Shown here piece by piece: positions 8,649-16,916 of a stretch of DNA of 64,000 bases. Origin of the DNA: an uncultured Armatimonadota bacterium (GTDB taxonomy: Bacteria > Armatimonadota > Fimbriimonadia > Fimbriimonadales > Fimbriimonadaceae); contig CAILEM010000012.1 of the NCBI GenBank assembly GCA_903833215.1, positions 24,771-88,770 of the forward strand, given 5' to 3'. The position numbers and the translations under genes are program-made. Each line of letters begins with the position of its first letter. Within the stretch, counting starts at the first letter, position 1. The notes beneath the pieces were generated by a model that was not told where the DNA came from, did no database searches, and saw only the letters and a program-made list of their open reading frames with translations.

Positions 8649-9206
8649 ATGGTTGTTCTGATCGCTGCATTACACGCGCTTTGCCTTACTGGTAGCCAGC
8701 TACCAGCGGTGCTAGGCGTCGATGGTAAGCGGCATCAACCACTGATCGAAGCCCAGGGAAAACCATCGATCTTCGTATTCATTAGCCACGATTGCCCAGT
8801 CTGTAATGTGTACGCACCAGAGTTAGGGCGGATCGAAGCTCGCTTCGGATCAAAGTTCGCGTTTCACCTTGTGTATTCGGAACCGAGGATCACCGCGGAT
8901 GTTGCCAAGCAGCACGCCAAGTCCTACAAGATCGACCACGCAAAGCTTCTCCTCGATAATGACTGCCGTTTTGCGGCGGCATCCGGCGCTAAGGTCACCC
9001 CGGAAGTCGTAATCTTTAATGCACAAGGGCGGTCCGTCTACAAGGGCAGGATTGATGACCGCTATTACGGCATTGGTCAGCAACGTCCAGTCGCCACGAA
9101 ACACGATACAATCGAAGCCCTTGAGGCAGTCCTTTCCAATCAGTCTCCGAAGCCTGCGGCAGGATTGCCCGTCGGCTGTTTCATCCTTCCACCCACAAAA
9201 TCATGA
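8649..9206 (+). CDS. Thioredoxin-fold (redoxin) protein
   Basis: A 185-residue protein with a hydrophobic N-terminus (probable export signal), then a thioredoxin fold: FVFISHDCPVCNVYAPEL carries the C49-P-V-C52 redox motif and VTPEVVIFNAQG has the cis-Pro strand. The later IDDRYYGIGQQRP block is typical of the redoxin family found beside copper/heme oxidoreductases in Bacteroidota and Planctomycetota. Its last 4 nt (ATGA) overlap the start of the next gene, so the two are translationally coupled and very likely work together, perhaps in thiol redox or copper insertion. A stop codon two codons upstream fixes the start at 8649. Confidence 0.82.
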   Translation: MVVLIAALHALCLTGSQLPAVLGVDGKRHQPLIEAQGKPSIFVFISHDCPVCNVYAPELGRIEARFGSKFAFHLVYSEPRITADVAKQHAKSYKIDHAKLLLDNDCRFAAASGAKVTPEVVIFNAQGRSVYKGRIDDRYYGIGQQRPVATKHDTIEALEAVLSNQSPKPAAGLPVGCFILPPTKS

Positions 9207-10759
9207 AGCTCATCCGTTATTCGCTTGCCGCGTCGACCGCTATGGTGCTGATCTCAGCTGCAGTACCTGCCGCTCACTCACCTAAGGATCACAAGACCCC
9301 GAAGCGAACACCAACGTTTGCGAGAGATGTTGCACCAATCATCTACTCGAAGTGTGCTCCATGTCACCACGCGGGTGAGGTCGCGCCGTTCAATCTTACA
9401 AGCTATGAAGACGCCCGTGACAAGGCACCGACTCTAGCTGCTGCCGTTAAGCGGAAGTTCATGCCACCGTGGCAAGCAGTCTCTCATGGCGAGTTTGCCA
9501 ACGACCGTACCCTCACTGCAACCGAAATTGAGACGCTCGATACGTGGGCCAAAGCGGGGGCTCCGAAAGGCAATATGGCTTCCGCACCCAAGTCTCCAAC
9601 CTTCACTCCTGGGTGGGCGATGGGCAAGCCCGACTTCGTTGGCAAGCCCGCTCAACCTTACACGGTAGATGCGGAAGGTGCCGATGACTACCGCTGTTTC
9701 GTTATTCCGACCAACTTTGCGGAGGGGCGTTTTGTCACCGGGGTCGAGCTTAGGCCGGGGAATCGGCAAGTTGCTCACCACGTTCTCGTTTATCTCGACA
9801 CAAGTGGAGTGGCGCGCAAGAAGGAAGGAAAAGACGGAAAGCCAGGCTATGTATCGTTCGGTGGACCCGGCTTTGTGCCTGCCGGAGCCCTAGGCGGATG
9901 GGCACCTGGTCTTCAGTATCAAAAGTTGCCGGCCGGTAATGGAATGTGGCTGCCAAAGGGCGCCGATATCGTCATCCAGATGCACTACCACAAGGATGGA
10001 AAGCCAGAGCAGGACCTTACTCAAATCGGCTTGCAGTTCGCGAAGGGACCGATTGATAAGCATGTTCGCTGGGAATCCGTCGACAACGAACTCATCTCAA
10101 TCAAGCCAGGAGACGCGAATTACGAGGTCAAGGCGAGCTTGGATCTTCCCCAGGCGGTGACGTTGTTGGATGTGATCCCGCACATGCACTTACTCGGCCA
10201 CGACATGAAGGTGACGGCGACTCTTCCTGATGGTAAGAAGCGCCAGCTGATTCATGTTGAGCCTTACGACTTCAACTGGCAGACCCGCTACATCTACAAG
10301 GAGCCTGTTCATTTGCCGAAAGGCACCCACATCGACTTGGTCGCCCACTACGACAACTCGTCTGCCAACCCTCACAATCCGAACAACCCACCCAAGAAGG
10401 TGACGTTCGGAGAGCAGACGACGAACGAGATGTGCTTTGCGTTCTTCACCTACACGTTCGACAACGAGCACATTTCGAAGGGTCAAACCGTGAGTGATGC
10501 AAACGGCTTTGAGGCGAACAAGGCGAAATTCACGATCAAAAAGATCTTTGATCACTTTGACGCCAACCATGATGGGGCCTTGGATGTCGATGAACTGGCC
10601 GACGTTATTGCGTTCTTTCAGTCCGCAGCGGATGAGCCAAAAGGGAAACCTCAAGACCCCAAAGCTGCTGCCAAGTTCGTCATCTCGATGTACGGCAAGA
10701 CCACAAAGGGCAAGCTCAGTGTCGAAGAGTTCGGAAAGATGGCAAAGCAAATGAACTAG
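9203..10759 (+). CDS. Exported cytochrome c / copper monooxygenase-like / EF-hand fusion
   Basis: A 518-residue exported protein made of three parts. After a signal peptide (residues 1-24) comes a c-type heme motif CAPCH (51-55) followed by HAGEVAPFNLTSY and RKFMPPW. The middle has histidine clusters VAHHVLVYL, IQMHYHKDG and IPHMHLLGHDM in the order seen in copper type II ascorbate-dependent (PHM-like) monooxygenases. The C-terminus has an EF-hand calcium loop, DANHDGALDVDEL, and a weaker second one. It is coupled to the redoxin by a 4-nt overlap. An oxidative role in the periplasm is likely; the substrate is unknown. Its 3' end overlaps the convergent lipoprotein gene by 44 nt. Confidence 0.85.
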   Translation: MKLIRYSLAASTAMVLISAAVPAAHSPKDHKTPKRTPTFARDVAPIIYSKCAPCHHAGEVAPFNLTSYEDARDKAPTLAAAVKRKFMPPWQAVSHGEFANDRTLTATEIETLDTWAKAGAPKGNMASAPKSPTFTPGWAMGKPDFVGKPAQPYTVDAEGADDYRCFVIPTNFAEGRFVTGVELRPGNRQVAHHVLVYLDTSGVARKKEGKDGKPGYVSFGGPGFVPAGALGGWAPGLQYQKLPAGNGMWLPKGADIVIQMHYHKDGKPEQDLTQIGLQFAKGPIDKHVRWESVDNELISIKPGDANYEVKASLDLPQAVTLLDVIPHMHLLGHDMKVTATLPDGKKRQLIHVEPYDFNWQTRYIYKEPVHLPKGTHIDLVAHYDNSSANPHNPNNPPKKVTFGEQTTNEMCFAFFTYTFDNEHISKGQTVSDANGFEANKAKFTIKKIFDHFDANHDGALDVDELADVIAFFQSAADEPKGKPQDPKAAAKFVISMYGKTTKGKLSVEEFGKMAKQMN

Positions 10760-11459
10760 GTCGGGCAAGGGGTGTCGGGTTTACCCCTTTTGGAGGCGGA
10801 GGAGTAACGATCGAAGTCAGGCTGGCGACGTAGGTATATCCAGTGCCATCTGGATTCACCGTCCTGTCGGAAATCTTAACGTAACCTCCGATTTCCGGTG
10901 CGACCCACATCGTGAACCTGTCGATCGTTCCGTCGGAACTGATGACGGTCTGAGCGACGACCCAGCAGTCAAAGGTGCCCGCTTTGGTCGCAACCTTCTC
11001 GGTGCCAACGACTCGATAAGTCTCCGTGAGAGTCGTACCATTCGACAGGGTGATAACACCTGCCGTTCGAGTCGACCCGTCAATTGTTCGTCCCACCGTG
11101 AAGGTGTCGCTGATTACGTCGTACAACTTGGCATTGACCATCGTGGCCAGCAAGACTCCTTTCAACGAAATCTCTGAGTAGCTCGTGATTGTCGCAGGGC
11201 CCGTTTTGAGGGTCAGATAGAAAGTCCGAGTGTCGCGAATCGTGGATTGTCCACTATAAGTATCAGCGGTGAGCGCCTCGACTATCGTGCCCTTATAGGC
11301 ACCGAACTGGCCAAAGTTGATTGAGACGTCGTAATTCCAACTATCACCGATGTTGTTGGCCCGAAAAGAATTTTGAGGTCGAACCGCAGACCCTCCGCCG
11401 CCACCACAAGAAATGAGGAGAAAGGCCGCTATCGGAAGTAATGCGATCCTGCGATTCAC
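10716..11459 (-). CDS. Lipoprotein of unknown function
   Basis: From the GTG at 11459 the protein begins VNRRIALLPIAAFLLISC, a lipoprotein signal peptide whose lipobox Cys is followed by GGGGG, so it should be lipid-anchored. The mature part (about 230 residues) is beta-rich, opens with GDSWNYDVS, and includes VVGTEKVATKAGTFDCW and MWVAPEIGGYVK. This pattern is common in extracytoplasmic proteins of the DUF3108/TapB-like kind. The frame is open upstream to 11543, but that part has no signal character. It ends in a Pro-rich tail overlapping the end of the convergent gene by 44 nt. Function unknown. Confidence 0.65.
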   Translation of the reverse strand: MNRRIALLPIAAFLLISCGGGGGSAVRPQNSFRANNIGDSWNYDVSINFGQFGAYKGTIVEALTADTYSGQSTIRDTRTFYLTLKTGPATITSYSEISLKGVLLATMVNAKLYDVISDTFTVGRTIDGSTRTAGVITLSNGTTLTETYRVVGTEKVATKAGTFDCWVVAQTVISSDGTIDRFTMWVAPEIGGYVKISDRTVNPDGTGYTYVASLTSIVTPPPPKGVNPTPLARPSSFALPSFRTLRH

Positions 11460-11532
11460 AAATGTCAGCTTATCACGACTCTGTCTGTCGTAAACTGAAG
11501 GTGGGTGGATTTTAGTTTTGGCGCGACATACC

Positions 11533-13617
11533 ATGAATAACACAAAGGCATCAGTTCAGGCTCTCGCGGGAGCTTTAGTGGCGGCGGCTCTGGGGCTTAG
11601 TGCAACCGCAGGGGCGCAAACGACGATCACGGTTAATGCTGCGGCAAATCGTCATGTGATCAACCCAAATATCTATGGTGTATCGAACCTGACCCAGCAG
11701 CAGATGGCTGACCTTCATTCGCCGCTGGTTCGCTACGGTGGGAACAACTCAAGTCGATACAACTGGCTGCTTAATGCCGATAACCGCGGCGCTGATTGGT
11801 ACTTTGAGAGCATCGGAGACGCCAGCGCCACCGCGGGTGAGCGGGTGGACACCTTCATTCAGAGTTCCAAGACGGCGGGCGCGAAGCCTATGGTCACGAT
11901 TCCTCTGTTGCCGTACGTTGCGAAGCTCGGCACAAACCGTTCCTACCTATGGTCGTTTTCCATCAACAAATACGGTGCCCAAACCGGAGCGGATCCTTAC
12001 CGCAATGACGCAGGCAACGGGATTAGTGCCTTCTACCAAAACGCCTATATCACCGGCAACAATCCGCTCGACGCCAATGTCGCCAGCACTGCAACCACTC
12101 AGCTTGCCTGGATTCAACATATCATCACAAAGTGGGGCAAGGCAACAAGCGGGGGACTGAACTACTACCTGATGGACAATGAGCCGTCTATCTGGCATTC
12201 AACCCATCGTGATGTCCACCCCGCTGGCGCGACGATGACGGAAATCTACAACGACTATGTCGCCTATGCTGGCAACATCCGAACTGCTGATCCAGGCGCC
12301 GTGATCGTGGGGCCTGAAGAGTGGGGCTGGACCGGATACTTCTACAGTGGGGCCGATCAGCAGTACGGTGCCACTCACGGCTGGAGCGGACCCTTTCCCG
12401 ACAAAAAGGCACACAACAACATGGATTACGTGCCGTGGCTCCTTCAGCAACTGGCCACCTACCAAAAGACTAAAGGCAAGAAGCTTCTCGACGTTTTCAG
12501 CCTGCACTATTACCCGCAGCAGGGCGAATTTGGTAGCGATGATTCCGCGTCGATGCAGGCGATCCGCAATCGATCAACCCGGTCGCTGTGGGACCCCAAT
12601 TACACCGACACGTCTTGGATTAACTCGAAGATCCAACTTATTCCTCGAATGAAGACTTGGGTGTCGACGTACTACCCTGGGCTTCAGACCGGCATTACCG
12701 AGTACAACTGGGGCGACGACACGAAGATGAACGGAGCCACGACCCAAGCCGATATCTTTGGTATCTTCGGACGAGAAGGGCTCGATATGGCAAGTCGATG
12801 GGGAACACCTCCAACAAACTCGCCGACGTACCTGGCGATGAAAATGTTCCGGAACTACGACGGCCTCAAGTCGTGCTTTGGTGACACCAGTGTGTCCTGT
12901 TCCGCTCCAAGTCCGGACGCCGTTTCTGCGTTTGCCGCTCTTCGAACCACCGATGGCGCCCTGACTGTGATGGTGATCAACAAAACGACCAGCAGCCAAG
13001 CAGCGACGATTAATCTATCTGGATTCAGTGCCAACGGCACCGCGCAGGCTTACCAGATCTCGTCTCCCACCCAAAGCACCATTACCTACCTGGGCAACGG
13101 CACTGTAAAGAGCAACGCCCTCACCGCGACATATCCCAAGCAGAGCATTACGCTATGGATCATCCTGCCGACCGCAGTGGGTCCGCAGTACGATTTTGAG
13201 ACCGGGACCCAGGCATGGGCATTTGGCGGCACACCCATCTCCTCGATTGCAAGCTCGACTGTTCAGCATTTCTCCGGTTCGAAGTCGCTAGCCGTGAATT
13301 TCGCTGGAACAGGAACCGCAAGCACCTATGTGATGGCACCGACCACTCCTGCCGGCAAGGCGGTCACTTACCGAGTGTGGATTCCATACACGAACAAGAT
13401 CGCTTCCGTCACTTGTTACGTGATGCAGGGCGCTTTGGGTGGGTGGACCTATTCTTCGATGCAAAAGCTGAAGAGTCAGCTTACGCAGGGAGGGTGGAGC
13501 ACCTTCACGGTGACGGTGCCTCCCAACGCCACGACTCCGCTGTACCAACTGGGCGTTCAGTTCTCAACGTCCGGCACCTGGACCGGCACCTGCTATGTCG
13601 ATTCGATTGCTTGGTAG
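11533..13617 (+). CDS. Exported GH44 endoglucanase with C-terminal CBM-like domain
   Basis: From the ATG at 11533 a signal peptide ending in TAGAQ leads into a glycoside hydrolase family 44 catalytic domain. Family blocks are HVINPNIYGVSN, VRYGGNNSSRYNWL, ADWYFE and the two glutamates expected as acid/base (MDNEPSIWH, about residue 217) and nucleophile (GITEYNWGDD, about 390). After the (beta/alpha)8 barrel there is a beta domain, then a C-terminal ~150-residue beta-sandwich (FETGTQAWAFGGTP start) that looks like a carbohydrate-binding module. GH44 enzymes cleave beta-1,4-glucan and xyloglucan. This suggests use of plant polysaccharides. Transcribed alone; divergent from the lipoprotein gene. 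Confidence 0.9.
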   Translation: MNNTKASVQALAGALVAAALGLSATAGAQTTITVNAAANRHVINPNIYGVSNLTQQQMADLHSPLVRYGGNNSSRYNWLLNADNRGADWYFESIGDASATAGERVDTFIQSSKTAGAKPMVTIPLLPYVAKLGTNRSYLWSFSINKYGAQTGADPYRNDAGNGISAFYQNAYITGNNPLDANVASTATTQLAWIQHIITKWGKATSGGLNYYLMDNEPSIWHSTHRDVHPAGATMTEIYNDYVAYAGNIRTADPGAVIVGPEEWGWTGYFYSGADQQYGATHGWSGPFPDKKAHNNMDYVPWLLQQLATYQKTKGKKLLDVFSLHYYPQQGEFGSDDSASMQAIRNRSTRSLWDPNYTDTSWINSKIQLIPRMKTWVSTYYPGLQTGITEYNWGDDTKMNGATTQADIFGIFGREGLDMASRWGTPPTNSPTYLAMKMFRNYDGLKSCFGDTSVSCSAPSPDAVSAFAALRTTDGALTVMVINKTTSSQAATINLSGFSANGTAQAYQISSPTQSTITYLGNGTVKSNALTATYPKQSITLWIILPTAVGPQYDFETGTQAWAFGGTPISSIASSTVQHFSGSKSLAVNFAGTGTASTYVMAPTTPAGKAVTYRVWIPYTNKIASVTCYVMQGALGGWTYSSMQKLKSQLTQGGWSTFTVTVPPNATTPLYQLGVQFSTSGTWTGTCYVDSIAW

Positions 13618-13618
13618 C

Positions 13619-15973
13619 TTAAGGCAGTTTGCTGAGACCTGCCACTGCGGCTGAAGCTGTGCCTCGGACGCCACCGGGGCCATGCGTCATGAACGGAGTC
13701 AGAATCGGGATTGCGGCCTTGTTGCCAAGCTGACCGAGGGAGTTGATCGCCGCAACCCGAGCCGCGTACGAGGTCTCCTGAGCAACCTTGATCAGGGCTT
13801 GGTACACGCTGGTGTCCTCTCCTTTCTCCTTGACCCGACCCAAAACACGAATAGCGGCAACCCGCAGTGGTTCTGAGTCCGGTTTCTTTAGGATCTCCAA
13901 ACACTTCTGTCGAGCCAAAGCCGGATCGTGGGTGCCCCACCACTCGATAGCCATCACGCGGAATCCATCGTCAAACGCCCTCGAGTTCCAAGCATTTTGG
14001 GCAAGGCTCGCATCGGTGGCTCCGTTGAGCAGAGACTGGACGGCATGCTCCTTAACCGCCTCATTTGGATACGTGTTGGCAATCTGCTTGAGCCGGGTGA
14101 CGATAGTATCCGTCGGTTGAACCCGACCCAGTACGACAACGGCAGAGTTCACGACTCGGACATCTGATTTTCGAGTCAGCTCCAATAGAAACGGCGTGCC
14201 TTCTTGACCGACTTTATTGGCAATCAGATCGAGAAGAGAAGCATTGGTTTCCTTCATTCCGATTGCTACTCGCTGCAACACAGACATCGAATCGAACATG
14301 GCCACGATGATTCGTGCCTTCTGGGCGACGTTTGGGGCGTGCCGATACAACTCGGTGATCTCCTGCTCCGAGGAGGGAATCGCGTACTTCAACTCCATCG
14401 GGGTCCAGACCTCAGGATCAATGAGCAAAGGCTTTGCCGCGAGTGCACCTAGCTTTAGCTTGGACTCGGCGCCTTCTACGTGGATCGACTTCTTGACCCA
14501 GCCTTTGGTGTCCAGAATCCAAACCGGGAGATCCAGTGTGTAATACGGCTCCAACTGGTCGATCACAAGATTGCCATCGGAAACCGTGGCACTGAGGGAA
14601 GGAGTGGCCGATGTGTGGAACCACTGGCGGAAGAATGGCTTAAGGTCTTTGCCAGACACCTTCTCCATGACGGCGATGAGATCATCGGTAGTTGCTGGCT
14701 GAAACTTATATTTATCTAGGAATGCGTGAATGCCTTTCCAGAACGTCGGTTCGCCAAGGTCGTGCATCAACATCAAGATTCGGGAGGCACCACCTGCATA
14801 GGGTGAGCCCATACCGACGGTTGGCACCGATCCAACAAGCCCGGGAACAGCGCCTCGGTTCCGCGACCCGATCGTGTCTACTGCGCCCTCAAAGTTGTGG
14901 TATCGGTCAATATCAAAAGCATCTTGACCTCGTGTTGCTCTCGTGTAAAACATCGGCAGAAACGTTGCAAAGCCTTCGTTAAGCCACGTATGCTCCCAAG
15001 TCTTGCAGGTGATCAAGTCACCAAACCAGTGATGAGCTAACTCATGGGCGACCAAGCCGCTTGGATCGTAGATGGGTTCGGTACCCGTTGCATGGAGTGT
15101 TCGGATGGTTTGGGTGACGGCAGTAACGTTCTCCATGCCCCCAAACATGAAGTCACCGACGACCTCTTGCGCGAATTTGTCGTAAGGATATGCGACACCG
15201 GTGATCTTGGAAAACAGATCGACCATCTTTGGTGTTTCCGCAAATGAGGCTTTGCCTTGCGCTTCCAGTCCGGGAGGCACGTAGTAGTCCACCGGTATGC
15301 CGTGCCATGAACCCTTCCCTTTGACGTACTCTCCGGCAACGAGGGAGATGAGATAGGTGGAAAATGGTTGGTCCATTCGCCAGTGAAACACGCGAGTTTT
15401 CGGCGCTTCCGCGATTCCGATCAGCTTGCCGTTTGTAATTGCTGTCCAGGTCTTGGGGACGGTAATAAAGCACTCGGTTGTCGCCTTGTCGTCCGGGTAG
15501 TCGTAGGTCGGCAGCCAGTAGTGGTTGTCCTCGCCTTCTCCTTGGGTGTAGACCATTCCCGTCTTTGCGGGAAAGGCACGAGAGGCTGGCACAAAGTAGA
15601 AACCGTTAACGGGCAATCCTGTATAAATCGTCCGGATACGCAGGGTTTGACCGGCACGGCCCATCTGCGGCAGATCGATCTTGAGCTTATCATCCTCGAC
15701 CAGAAACGTGGCTGCCCTACCATCAACGAAAACCCTGGATATCGCCAACTCTGAGGAGTGAAGCTGCACGGATTTGGAGTCTTCGTTGAGTGTGAGGGTA
15801 TTGGTCACATCTCCCGCAATCGAGCCTTTTTCCATTGAGAAAAACAATCTCCACAGTACGTTCTTGAGGTCGTAGTTGTGGACGATCGGTGAAGCAAAAC
15901 CGAAAGAGGCGATCGCTAGGGAACCAGCGATCGCCAACTTGCGCATGAATGAGCCCATGGCTTCATTCTGCAC
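13619..15973 (-). CDS. Exported M1 aminopeptidase with HEAT repeats
   Basis: A 784-residue protein with a signal peptide (strongest from the ATG at 15946; ATGs at 15958 and 15973 are also in frame). The M1 gluzincin site is complete: HELAHHWFGD (H310, E311, H314) with the third zinc ligand in NEGFATF (E333), and the exopeptidase motif GGMEN at 278-282. The last third is made of HEAT-like helical repeats (for example VVNSAVVVLGRVQP and RVAAINSLGQLGNKAA). It should remove N-terminal residues from peptides outside the cytoplasm. Its end is 1 bp from the convergent GH44 gene. It lies 21 bp after a small hypothetical gene and may be its operon partner. Confidence 0.93.
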   Translation of the reverse strand: MQNEAMGSFMRKLAIAGSLAIASFGFASPIVHNYDLKNVLWRLFFSMEKGSIAGDVTNTLTLNEDSKSVQLHSSELAISRVFVDGRAATFLVEDDKLKIDLPQMGRAGQTLRIRTIYTGLPVNGFYFVPASRAFPAKTGMVYTQGEGEDNHYWLPTYDYPDDKATTECFITVPKTWTAITNGKLIGIAEAPKTRVFHWRMDQPFSTYLISLVAGEYVKGKGSWHGIPVDYYVPPGLEAQGKASFAETPKMVDLFSKITGVAYPYDKFAQEVVGDFMFGGMENVTAVTQTIRTLHATGTEPIYDPSGLVAHELAHHWFGDLITCKTWEHTWLNEGFATFLPMFYTRATRGQDAFDIDRYHNFEGAVDTIGSRNRGAVPGLVGSVPTVGMGSPYAGGASRILMLMHDLGEPTFWKGIHAFLDKYKFQPATTDDLIAVMEKVSGKDLKPFFRQWFHTSATPSLSATVSDGNLVIDQLEPYYTLDLPVWILDTKGWVKKSIHVEGAESKLKLGALAAKPLLIDPEVWTPMELKYAIPSSEQEITELYRHAPNVAQKARIIVAMFDSMSVLQRVAIGMKETNASLLDLIANKVGQEGTPFLLELTRKSDVRVVNSAVVVLGRVQPTDTIVTRLKQIANTYPNEAVKEHAVQSLLNGATDASLAQNAWNSRAFDDGFRVMAIEWWGTHDPALARQKCLEILKKPDSEPLRVAAIRVLGRVKEKGEDTSVYQALIKVAQETSYAARVAAINSLGQLGNKAAIPILTPFMTHGPGGVRGTASAAVAGLSKLP

Positions 15974-15994
15974 GCTTCAGGGGAGGAGATGGAC

Positions 15995-16372
15995 TTATCG
16001 GCCCTTGCTGGCAGCTCGGACCAATCGGTCCTCGTCGGTGATGTCGTTGAGGCGAGTCAAACCACCGGCATGAGATGGGAAAGCAATGTATGGCTTTGGA
16101 CCACTCTTGATAATGCCTTCGCCCTCATACTGAGCCCAAGGGGATTCGAACACGAATCGAAACGTCTGGTTGCATCCTTTGAGGAACTCCTGGAACTTCT
16201 CTTCGTCTACCTTTGGGATCGTAAATTGGATTCTCCATTCAACGATGGGGAACTCTTCTGTCGCAGGTCGGAGATAGATAACTGGTCTCAGGACGGTGAA
16301 CTCAACGTCCTTACCCCCTGGTTTGTAGATCCATAGAATCTTGTTTTTGAACTCTTGCGCACCGGGGAACAT
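15995..16372 (-). CDS. Hypothetical protein, 125 residues
   Basis: The ATG at 16372 has AAAGA just upstream and a TATAGT-like -10 before it; the frame is open to 16450, but the extra part is Cys-rich and atypical. The protein is soluble-looking with mixed charge (FKNKILWIYKPGGKDVEF, PIVEWRIQFTIPKVDEEKF) and no signal or membrane segment. I do not recognise the family. It is 21 bp upstream of the M1 aminopeptidase gene on the same strand. Confidence 0.6.
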   Translation of the reverse strand: MFPGAQEFKNKILWIYKPGGKDVEFTVLRPVIYLRPATEEFPIVEWRIQFTIPKVDEEKFQEFLKGCNQTFRFVFESPWAQYEGEGIIKSGPKPYIAFPSHAGGLTRLNDITDEDRLVRAASKGR

Positions 16373-16495
16373 GTCTTTACTATAGCGCTTTGGCCGTTTT
16401 TCGTGCTTAGTAGCTATGCAAGTGCAAAAACATAACGGTCGAAATTCCAAATTTTGCGGTGAAATTAGCTCATCTGGGGCCCTTGACCTGCCGGT

Positions 16496-16870
16496 TCAGC
16501 CCGCTGTTGTCGAGCCCGCGCTTCCACCTTCGTCACTTGATGGGTTAGAGGAATGAAGCGGTTTTGGCATGGTGTCTTCACCATTTTGAACTGGGGTGGA
16601 AGGCTTTTTCCGGCGACGACGAGGGGCACTTGCATGAGTCGTCGCCTCAACCTTTACGTCGACGTCTGGGCCAGCAGCGTTCGCTGCCTTGGGTGGGGCA
16701 GGGGGATCGGCGTTAACGGGTCCACCGTCGGCACTTTCGTGCGCCGAGTCTGCTTTAGGATCTACTTGACCGATCCGTGGGCCGATAACAAAATAGCCAA
16801 GGAGCAATAGTAAAAGGGGAGCCACCACCCACTTCCCAATTACCCCGGCCGGGGTTAGCTTGGCCACCAT
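16496..16870 (-). CDS. Single-span membrane protein with disordered tail
   Basis: 124 residues. One transmembrane helix (VVAPLLLLLLGYFVIG, residues 15-30) is followed by a Pro/Ala/Asp-rich tail with a basic patch RRRRKK near residue 84. The tail is expected to be disordered. No family recognised. The start ATG is 46 bp from the divergent DUF5107 gene, so the two may share a promoter region. Confidence 0.5.
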   Translation of the reverse strand: MVAKLTPAGVIGKWVVAPLLLLLLGYFVIGPRIGQVDPKADSAHESADGGPVNADPPAPPKAANAAGPDVDVKVEATTHASAPRRRRKKPSTPVQNGEDTMPKPLHSSNPSSDEGGSAGSTTAG

Positions 16871-16916
16871 GAACCTATTGTAGCTTAGGTAACCTCAGAC
16901 CCGCTTTCTATACACT

